NCBI GenBank assembly: GCA_965371325.1
Contig: CBDUXZ010000100.1
Location: forward strand, 1-6,955
DNA length: 6,955 bases
Direction: 5' to 3'
From: CBDUXZ01 sp965371325 [NCBI: uncultured bacterium]
GTDB lineage: Bacteria; JAUYMQ01
In this document: one piece after another, positions 1 to 5,969 of the stretch
Position numbering within the stretch: position 1 is the stretch's first letter
Layout: every line of letters starts with the position of its first letter
Notes under the pieces: model-generated
What the model saw: only the letters and a program-made list of their open reading frames with translations
What the model was told of the DNA's origin: nothing
Database searches by the model: none
Program-made: the position numbers and the translations under genes

Positions 1-1
1 G

Positions 2-31
2 GGCGCCCAAATGCAACGAAAGGGCCGATGA
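2..31 (+). CDS. Possible 3' end of an upstream gene
   Basis: The reading frame beginning at base 2 is open from the window edge and would encode GAQMQRKGR before a TGA at 29-31. That stop overlaps the ATG at 28 as ATGA, the same 4-base overlap used between genes 2 and 3, so this may be the tail of the preceding gene of the operon. In loci of this kind the gene before a Wzc homologue is often an outer-membrane export protein (Wza family), but nothing in these nine residues identifies it. The other two forward frames are also open here, so the choice rests only on the overlap pattern. The same frame also contains an ATG at 11 that would give a six-codon mini-ORF. Confidence 0.2.
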   Translation, partial: GAQMQRKGR

Positions 32-1929
32 TGAAAATGCACCTCGATGATGGAATTGAGATTGCCGACTTCGCATCCGTGCTCAAGCGGCGGTGGCGCT
101 TCGTGGCCTTCTGCACGGCTGGTGTACTAGCCGTGGCCGCGTTCATGACCTGGAGGCAGGCGGCGATTTACAAGGCATCGAGTCGGATCATGATAGGGCA
201 GACCCTCGTCCGGGCGATTCTGCCGGAGCAGACGAACCCCTACGAAAGCTACTTCGCTGAAAGGCTCTCTTTCGAAACACAACTTCACGTTATCAAGAGT
301 GATCCTGTCGCTGAAAGGGTCGTGAGGCGCCTGGCGCTCGTTCCGCCCGATGCCTCGGAAGAGGCATTCAAGGCCGCATCCATGAGGGTGAAGAACTCGA
401 TCATGGTGGATCGGCTTCCGGATACCCGCCTGTTCAACATCCATGCGGTCGACACGGACGCCGCTCTGGCTCGTGACATCGCAAACGCAACCGCTGAGGT
501 CTACATCGAGCTGAACGAGGCGCGGAAGGTCGAGACCACGCGAAAATCCGTCGCATGGCTCAGCGACGAGCTAAGCGGTCTGGAGGAGAAGATCCGGGGT
601 CTGGAAGGGGAACTGATTGATTATCTTCAGGAGACAAACGTTGGAGGACCCGGCATGCTCGCGATCGATTCCGGGCGCCTGGGTGAAAGCACGAGCATGG
701 CGAGCCCGACCTCCAGCGTCCAGGCTCTTACGACTCAGCTCACCAGCGCCGAGATCGAACTCAATCAGCTGCTGCAACGGTATCTCGACAAACACCCGAA
801 GGTGATGGCGAAGCGCGCCGAGATTGCCACCCTGAAAGAGAAGATCGGCGATAATGTCGAGGAGAGCGCAGCCCAGAACAAGCATCTCATCCAGTACAAC
901 ATCAAACGTCGTGAATCCGAGCTGAACAAGGAGATGATGATTCTCCTCATGAAGAAGCTCAAGGAGATGGATCTGACGGGCGGGCTCTCCGAGAACATCG
1001 TTTCGATTGTCGAGTACGCACAACTCCCGTCACAGCCGATCAGCCCGAACAGAAAACGGAACATGATAATCGGCGGGCTTCTCGGCCTTCTTATGGGCAC
1101 CGGGGTCGCTTTGTACCTCGAGATCTTCGATCGTACCGTGCAGAACTCCGAGGATGCTGAAAGATTTATCAAGGCGCCGGTCCTGGCAACGATCACCAAC
1201 GTTGATGGGAACGGTCATCCCGATGATTCCTTCACTATTGTCGCGCGCCAGCCTACCTCGCCCGAAAGTGAGATGTTCCGAACTCTTCGCACAAATATCA
1301 AGTTCTCCAGGCCGGACGGTAGGCCGAAAACCCTCCTCGTAACGAGCACCGGTCCGGAAGAGGGGAAGAGCACGGTCTCTTCCAACCTGGGAATAACCAT
1401 GGCCAGCAGCGCCAAGAGAACCGTAATCGTAGATTCGGATTTTCGAAAACCGAGGATGCACAAGATTTTTGGCCTCAAGAATCTGAAGGGAATGGTTGAA
1501 CTACTGGTCGGAGAAGCCGAGATCGAGGATGTCGTTCAGCCGACATCGGTCAAGAATCTATTCGTGATCCCCCGTGGTTCACTCCCCCCGAACCCCGCTG
1601 AGCTCCTGGACTCCGACAGCCTGAAGGAAGTCCTGAAAAAGCTCAGGGAGCAATTCGATTACGTGATCTTTGATTCTCCTCCGGTGGGAACGGTAGTAGA
1701 TGCATCGATTCTGGGCGGGCTGGTCGACGGGACGATCCTTGTGGTCGAGGCCGGGAAGTTTGAATGGCGCCCGATTCTACAGGCCAAGGGACAGATCGAA
1801 AAAGCGCGCGGCCGTATACTCGGGATCGTGATCAACAAGAGCAAGCACGATCGTCAGCGCTACTACCACTACTACCGGCAGTACGCTGCCCACAAGGCAG
1901 AGCCTCAGGGGAGCAGCGCGTCGGCCTAG
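28..1929 (+). CDS. Wzc-like polysaccharide co-polymerase with BY-kinase domain
   Basis: This 633-residue inner-membrane protein should control polysaccharide chain length and export and autophosphorylate on tyrosine. An N-terminal Wzz-type domain starts near residue 10 with a basic stretch (KRRWR). TM1 lies at about 25-42, a largely helical periplasmic region with coiled-coil character at about 165-320, a proline-rich PSQPISP motif at 334-340, and TM2 at about 345-364. The cytoplasmic kinase follows: the EX2RX2R oligomerisation motif (E415, R418, R421), Walker A GPEEGKST at 442-449 with K447, Walker A' VIVDSDFRKP at 466-475 with D469 and D471, and Walker B VIFDSPP at 546-552. The C-terminal tyrosine cluster has Y612, Y613, Y615, Y616 and Y619. 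Both halves are on one chain, as in Gram-negative Wzc/ExoP proteins, though it is shorter than the roughly 720 residues of enterobacterial Wzc. ATGs at 28, 31 and 37 are all possible starts. The purine run AAAGGG at 19-24 is best spaced for 31, and the effect on the protein is one to three residues. No cognate phosphatase gene is visible here. Confidence 0.94.
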   Translation: MMKMHLDDGIEIADFASVLKRRWRFVAFCTAGVLAVAAFMTWRQAAIYKASSRIMIGQTLVRAILPEQTNPYESYFAERLSFETQLHVIKSDPVAERVVRRLALVPPDASEEAFKAASMRVKNSIMVDRLPDTRLFNIHAVDTDAALARDIANATAEVYIELNEARKVETTRKSVAWLSDELSGLEEKIRGLEGELIDYLQETNVGGPGMLAIDSGRLGESTSMASPTSSVQALTTQLTSAEIELNQLLQRYLDKHPKVMAKRAEIATLKEKIGDNVEESAAQNKHLIQYNIKRRESELNKEMMILLMKKLKEMDLTGGLSENIVSIVEYAQLPSQPISPNRKRNMIIGGLLGLLMGTGVALYLEIFDRTVQNSEDAERFIKAPVLATITNVDGNGHPDDSFTIVARQPTSPESEMFRTLRTNIKFSRPDGRPKTLLVTSTGPEEGKSTVSSNLGITMASSAKRTVIVDSDFRKPRMHKIFGLKNLKGMVELLVGEAEIEDVVQPTSVKNLFVIPRGSLPPNPAELLDSDSLKEVLKKLREQFDYVIFDSPPVGTVVDASILGGLVDGTILVVEAGKFEWRPILQAKGQIEKARGRILGIVINKSKHDRQRYYHYYRQYAAHKAEPQGSSASA

Positions 1930-1949
1930 ACGCGGCAGTTCGGCCAGTC

Positions 1950-1956
1950 GGGGGGA
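1950..1956 (+). promoter_or_regulatory. Ribosome binding site supporting a TTG start
   Basis: A purine run GGGGGGA lies seven bases before the TTG at 1964. It supports that rare start codon over the in-frame ATG at 2000, whose upstream GAGCGGG (1985-1991) is also a passable site. The protein topology favours the TTG: it supplies a short hydrophilic N-terminus with two arginines (R6, R9) ahead of the first membrane helix, as expected for a cytoplasmic N-terminus. Confidence 0.45.
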
Positions 1957-1963
1957 TCCAGTA

Positions 1964-4588
1964 TTGGGGAACGAAGGACGCCTTGAGCGGGTCGCCGGAA
2001 TGCTCGCAACAGGCCTGCTGCTTGCGCTCGCGCTGGTGATCTTCGGCCGGGGCGGGGCGGCGGCTGGTCCGCGCGCCGGCGCGATCGCGCTGCTCGGGAT
2101 ACTGGCGGCCTTTGCCTTCGCATCGGCGCGCCATATGCCGCCTCCCTTCCGGGAGAGGCCGGGCGCAATTGGCTGGTTCGTACTAGCCCTGCTCGGGCTT
2201 TCCGCCGCAGGCGCCTGGCGCGCGTTCTATCTCCATGCGTCGATAAACACCCTTGCCGTCTGGGGTGCAGCGGCCGCCGCCTATGTGGTCGCCCTCATCA
2301 CGGGTTTGGAGCGAAAGACAAATGAGCGCCTCCGCGTAGGACTCTCGCTACTGGGAGTCGCATTCGCCATTCCGCTGCTTCTTCCAGGGCTTGCAGGCTT
2401 CCTTCCGGACGACATGGGCTTTGTGAATGCCAACCATCTCGCGGCGCTGTTTGCCTCGCTGCTCCCCCTCGCCCTGGGCGCCGTTCTGTTCATGAACAGG
2501 GGGCGGTCGTACACGGGCACCGCACTTGTTGGCGCGGTGAGCGCAATCATTTGCGCAACGGGGCTTCACATGACCGGATCTCGGGGCGGGATTATTGCAG
2601 CGGCCGGTGGGCTGATCTGTTTTGGCGCTCTGACATTGCGCTACCGGAGGGGGATGGCGGATGGACGACGAAGAAGCGGGGCGGTATGGGGTCTATGCAT
2701 CATCGCCCTGGCGATCTCTCTTTCGATCTACGCGGGAGGAGGCGCACTCGAGCGTTTCCGTCCGGCAGCGGCCGGATCCGAATCTTCCCTGGCCTTTCGG
2801 CTGTCGATCTGGCGAAGCTCCCTGGAAGCCGTCAGGGAAGGCGGCCCCCTCGGATGGGGCCTGGGAAGCTATACCTGGGTCTACCCCGCTTACCGGGAGA
2901 GAGGCATTCCTTACCGGGTTCAGCATGCACACAATGATTGGCTCGAGCAGACCGTCGAGATGGGGTGGGCCTTCCCGCTGCTAGGGCTGGGCTTGGCCGG
3001 CGCTCTTGCACGGCGGGCGTTCAGAACCTGCAGAAGCAGCCCCGATCGGGTGGCCGTGGGCTCCGCTGTATCCGGGCTGTCAGGTCTCGTCGCGCTGGGT
3101 GTCCACGCGCTCGTCGATTCTCCCCTCCAGATGCCTCCGCTTCTCTGGCTGGCGGCCGCCCTGGCCGGCCTTGTGTCTGCATCGGGAAGCATCGAGCGTC
3201 GCGGCAGAAGCCTTCGAACCGGCCCACGGCGGGGCTGGGTGCTCGGTTTCGCCGCCTCAGGCTGCGCACTCGTAACGCTCCTCTTGTCGATCGGACCCTG
3301 GCGCGAAGCGAGGGCCGATGCCGCCATCACGCGCGCGGGTTTCGCCATGGAGGCCCTCGCAATGGAAGACGCTGTCGGACATGCGAGGGATGCTGCAAAA
3401 CTTGATCCCACCTCCGCGAAGGCGTTTGCGACCCTCGGACGCCTTCTTCTGGGGGCGAGGGTCGCGGGTGTGGGGGGCCGCCTGGCCCTCAAGGAGGCAC
3501 AGCACGCCCTGGGCCGCGCGACGGACCAGAATCCGAGAGATGCGGCGGCGTTCCTGGACCTCGCGCGGATCGCCGAGATGAGAAACGATGAACGAGCTGC
3601 GGCAGCGGCCTATGAAACGGCCGTGTCGCTCGATCCGGTCTCGGGAAAAATGCTCGATACACGTGCCCGCTTCCTGCTCCGAACGGGATTAGAGGCGGAG
3701 GCTCTCGAATCGCTTCGCGCTTCGGTCAAGGCCGACGCGCGCGGTCTTTCACGCGTTCTCCCGCTCCTTTGGGCGGAGAGGAAGGCCCCCGCGCTGCTTC
3801 GAGCCGTCACACCTGAAACGGCCCCGGCGCGAGTCCTTCTGGGAGACTTCCTGGATACGCAGGGATATTTCGAGGCTGCGGACAAAGCCTTCAGTGAGGC
3901 CGTCGCGCTCGACGGCGAAAGCGCCACAGCCCTTCTGAAAAGGGCAAGGCTTGCCCTGAAACAGGGGCACTTCGACGATGCGCTTGCGTGGGCAAGAGAG
4001 GCGAGGCCGCTTGCGCGTGGAGCGCCCGAGGCCGCGCGCACTCTGGCCTCGGCGCTGACGGTCAAGGGCGAGATCGGGCCCGCAGCCGACCTGTATGAAG
4101 AGATCCTCGCCCGCGATGCGCGCGATAAGTCCGCCGTGCGCGCCCTGGCGCACCTCAGTGTACGCCTGGGTGAGCCGGAAAGGGCCATTGCCGCGTGGAA
4201 GCGCGTGGCCCGCGCTCTTCCGGGTGATCCCGGAGCGCGTCACGAACTCGCTCTGGCGCATCGCGCCGCGGGGGAGTGGTCGGAGGCCGTGGAAGTCTGC
4301 CGCACGGTATCGGTGATGTATCCCGACGAGGCGGCATGCCGGAGTTTACTGGTCGAACTTTATCTTGAGCATGGGGTCATGCCGCCGGCGAAGCGCATTC
4401 TGGATGCATGGATCGCAAGGGCGCCCGGGAGTGTCAAGGCGCGCACATCCCTTGCGCGGTACTTCGAGGCATCTGAACGGCCGGAGGATGCCCGCCGGGA
4501 GTATGAACGAATTCTTACCCTCGATCCCGGTAACCCCGTGGCCCAGACAGCGCTCGTCCGCATCGAGCGGGGGGAGGGGGCATCATGA
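1964..4588 (+). CDS. O-antigen ligase/Wzy-family polymerase with C-terminal TPR domain
   Basis: This 874-residue protein joins an O-antigen ligase/polymerase-type membrane domain (WaaL/Wzy_C-like) to a long TPR region. About 13 helices are visible: 12-27, 37-54, 68-84, 94-113, 123-143, 156-177, 184-203, 206-225, 239-258, 335-349, 363-384, 388-406 and 425-443. Arginine-rich loops at 56-67, 115-122, 226-238, 350-362 and 411-424 all fall on the cytoplasmic side. Family-type motifs are NANH at 154-157, TGSRGG at 204-209, the large periplasmic loop (about 259-334) with HAHND at 321-325 followed by E332 and G334, and H381/DSPL at 385-388. From about residue 450 the chain is soluble and holds roughly ten TPR-like helix pairs, with DP or similar at repeat ends (481-482, 557-558, 854-855). 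By the positive-inside pattern the TPRs are periplasmic. The likely role is joining undecaprenyl-linked repeat units into polymer, or transferring glycan to an acceptor; the sequence cannot tell polymerase from ligase. It follows gene 1 by 34 bases and overlaps gene 3 by ATGA. The TTG start is chosen on RBS and topology; ATG at 2000 is the alternative. Confidence 0.9.
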   Translation: MGNEGRLERVAGMLATGLLLALALVIFGRGGAAAGPRAGAIALLGILAAFAFASARHMPPPFRERPGAIGWFVLALLGLSAAGAWRAFYLHASINTLAVWGAAAAAYVVALITGLERKTNERLRVGLSLLGVAFAIPLLLPGLAGFLPDDMGFVNANHLAALFASLLPLALGAVLFMNRGRSYTGTALVGAVSAIICATGLHMTGSRGGIIAAAGGLICFGALTLRYRRGMADGRRRSGAVWGLCIIALAISLSIYAGGGALERFRPAAAGSESSLAFRLSIWRSSLEAVREGGPLGWGLGSYTWVYPAYRERGIPYRVQHAHNDWLEQTVEMGWAFPLLGLGLAGALARRAFRTCRSSPDRVAVGSAVSGLSGLVALGVHALVDSPLQMPPLLWLAAALAGLVSASGSIERRGRSLRTGPRRGWVLGFAASGCALVTLLLSIGPWREARADAAITRAGFAMEALAMEDAVGHARDAAKLDPTSAKAFATLGRLLLGARVAGVGGRLALKEAQHALGRATDQNPRDAAAFLDLARIAEMRNDERAAAAAYETAVSLDPVSGKMLDTRARFLLRTGLEAEALESLRASVKADARGLSRVLPLLWAERKAPALLRAVTPETAPARVLLGDFLDTQGYFEAADKAFSEAVALDGESATALLKRARLALKQGHFDDALAWAREARPLARGAPEAARTLASALTVKGEIGPAADLYEEILARDARDKSAVRALAHLSVRLGEPERAIAAWKRVARALPGDPGARHELALAHRAAGEWSEAVEVCRTVSVMYPDEAACRSLLVELYLEHGVMPPAKRILDAWIARAPGSVKARTSLARYFEASERPEDARREYERILTLDPGNPVAQTALVRIERGEGAS
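4573..4577 (+). promoter_or_regulatory. Strong Shine-Dalgarno site for gene 3
   Basis: GGAGG sits inside a G-rich run (4569-4580) seven bases before the ATG at 4585. It lies within the last codons of gene 2, so gene 3 can be translated by ribosomes finishing gene 2 as well as by new initiation. Confidence 0.7.
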
Positions 4589-5955
4589 ATCGCGCCGAAG
4601 CTCCCGGCCGCATCGTGAATTTCAGGACGCCCCTGGTAGCGTTTCTGATCCTGGGGCTTGGTCTGCTTGCAGGCTCGACGGGCGATCAGATTCCGCTCGC
4701 CTTCGCCGTGGCGATCATGGGCGCTTTCTTGGGACTTCTCTTCATAAAGATGCGCTCACGCCAAGCGGACGTTCACTTCCTCTGCACGATTTTCCTCCTG
4801 GGAATCTCGCTTCGCTGCGTGATTGCCCTCGTGAATCACTATCTTCTGCCCCACGGAACATTCGCCCTCGACGACGGGCGCTACAACCAGGTGGGTCGCC
4901 AACTGGTCGCATACTGGCAGGGCGAGGGATCCTATCCCGGCTACATCGCCCACACGAATCAGGTGGGATGGTTCTATGTGAACGCAGCGATCTACTGGCT
5001 ATGGGGTTTCGTGCCGCTTGTGCCCGCCTTTTTGAATTGCTTGATCGGCCCGTTCACCGCCGTCTACGTGTTCTATCTCTGCCAGGAGGTGTTCGATCGC
5101 AAAACCGGTGTCCGCGCGGCGCTCCTGGCAATGTTCTTCCCGAGCCTCATGCTCTGGTCGAGCATCAACCTGAAAGATGCCCTCACGGTCTTCAGCATCA
5201 TCATGATTCTATGGTACGCGCTCACGCTCCAGCGTACGCCGAGCCTGAGGCGCTTCGCCATGCTTCTGGGTTTCTTGGTTCTGCTCGGGACCCTCCGGAG
5301 TTACCTCTTCGTGCTCGCGGGTGTATCCATTGCAGGAAGTTTCGCAATCGCCAGGATCGGTATGAGTATAAAGGGGCTGATCCTAGCTGCACTCATGCTC
5401 ATCAGCTCCCTCGCGCTTTACCAGCAGTATGGCTTCGGGAGCGATGTGCTGGAGGCCGATGGACTGCAAACCCTGAGCGAGCTTCGGCTCGAGCTTGGCG
5501 AGGGGGGCTCCGCTTACGGGTTGGAGGATGGGCTGAACTCACCCATGAAGGCGATCGCGTACCTTCCGAAGGGACTTGCTTATTTCCTCCTGGCACCCGC
5601 ACCCTGGCAAATTTTTAATTTACGGCAGGCCCTGACCTTTCCCGAAATGTTGATTTGGTACTGCCTGTTGCCTGCGGTCTGGCGCGGCATGCGCTACGCG
5701 CTAAGGCATCACTCCCAGGCGGCGGTCACGCTTCTCTGCTTCGTCGGGTTGATCACCGTGGCCTACGCCCTCGTGGAAACGAACCTGGGCACGGCCTATC
5801 GCCACAGGGCCCAGGTCCTGGTGGTGTATCTCATTTTTGCCGGCGTGGGGCTGGCCCATCGGCGGCGACACGTGGGGGAAAAGAGTCTCACCATCGGCGA
5901 CGATTCAACACGCATGCCGGAGCGCGCTCCGGCTGAGGCGGGGGCGCTTCCCTAG
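4585..5955 (+). CDS. Polytopic membrane protein, probable GT-C (GT39-like) glycosyltransferase
   Basis: This 456-residue integral membrane protein most resembles the GT-C glycosyltransferases of the PMT/ArnT/GT39 type found in exopolysaccharide loci, which use a polyprenyl-phosphate sugar donor on the periplasmic face. Predicted helices are at about 15-31, 36-55, 64-84, 128-141, 143-168, 177-192, 199-213, 223-237, 240-259, 262-281, 352-366, 379-398 and 411-425. The basic N-terminus and the KMRSR loop at 55-59 are cytoplasmic, which puts the acidic pair D96-D97 (in LDDGRY) in a periplasmic loop, as expected for the GT-C catalytic aspartate. Other conserved-looking points are FPSLMLWSS with LKD at 196-198, APAPW at 337-341, and a basic YRHR at 405-408 before the last helix. 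The acidic loop comes after the third helix rather than the first, so an extra N-terminal hairpin may be present. The C-terminal 30 residues are hydrophilic and rich in Pro, Ala and Glu. The start ATG overlaps the gene 2 stop. A Wzy-like polymerase or a non-catalytic family member is the main alternative. The call rests on motif memory, not alignment. Confidence 0.72.
   Translation: MNRAEAPGRIVNFRTPLVAFLILGLGLLAGSTGDQIPLAFAVAIMGAFLGLLFIKMRSRQADVHFLCTIFLLGISLRCVIALVNHYLLPHGTFALDDGRYNQVGRQLVAYWQGEGSYPGYIAHTNQVGWFYVNAAIYWLWGFVPLVPAFLNCLIGPFTAVYVFYLCQEVFDRKTGVRAALLAMFFPSLMLWSSINLKDALTVFSIIMILWYALTLQRTPSLRRFAMLLGFLVLLGTLRSYLFVLAGVSIAGSFAIARIGMSIKGLILAALMLISSLALYQQYGFGSDVLEADGLQTLSELRLELGEGGSAYGLEDGLNSPMKAIAYLPKGLAYFLLAPAPWQIFNLRQALTFPEMLIWYCLLPAVWRGMRYALRHHSQAAVTLLCFVGLITVAYALVETNLGTAYRHRAQVLVVYLIFAGVGLAHRRRHVGEKSLTIGDDSTRMPERAPAEAGALP
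5916..5933. repeat. 18-base perfect palindrome in the 3' end of gene 3
   Basis: GCCGGAGCGCGCTCCGGC is its own reverse complement. In RNA it could form a 7 bp GC stem with a four-base loop. It lies in codons for the hydrophilic C-terminal tail of gene 3, with its right end 36 bases before the ATG of gene 4. It is followed by G-rich sequence, not a T run, so it is not a standard intrinsic terminator. It could be an mRNA-stability or attenuation hairpin, a binding site, or chance in GC-rich coding DNA. Confidence 0.5.
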
Positions 5956-5969
5956 CCTATGGAACCGAC

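Noticed and set aside
1930-1963. The gap between genes 1 and 2, checked for a terminator or promoter.
   Set aside because: It shows no stable hairpin with a T run and no recognisable -35/-10 pair. The only visible signal is the ribosome binding site.
2072-2090. Two overlapping 12-base palindromes, CGCGCCGGCGCG (2072-2083) and GCGCGATCGCGC (2079-2090).
   Set aside because: They are short, built only from GC-rich alternating bases, and lie within codons for an Ala/Gly-rich helix. This is expected by chance at this composition.
2843-2861. A 6 bp inverted repeat GGCCCC/GGGGCC with a seven-base loop, considered as a hairpin or terminator.
   Set aside because: It is inside codons for the Gly-rich segment before the HAHND loop of gene 2 and has no T run. 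Short stems like this are common in GC-rich genes.
2920-3492. A 190-codon minus-strand open frame inside gene 2, with a similar one at 3610-4188.
   Set aside because: Both give Arg/Ala/Ser-rich low-complexity proteins opposite well-formed membrane and TPR coding sequence. They are shadow frames from high third-position GC.
5551-5558. GCGATCGC, the HIP1 octamer overrepresented in many cyanobacteria, also at 2081-2088.
   Set aside because: I noticed only two copies in about 7 kb, far fewer than in HIP1-rich cyanobacterial genomes, so it gives no support for a cyanobacterial origin.
4365-5618. A 417-codon open frame on the plus strand overlapping the end of gene 2 and most of gene 3.
   Set aside because: It is in another frame from two genes with clear family motifs. 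Its product is rich in Arg, Pro, Ser and His without domains or helices, typical of an out-of-frame reading of GC-rich coding DNA.
5609-5622. A 14-base A/T-only run in the middle of gene 3, considered as an internal promoter.
   Set aside because: It has no convincing -35 partner at proper spacing and encodes an ordinary part of the protein just after APAPW.
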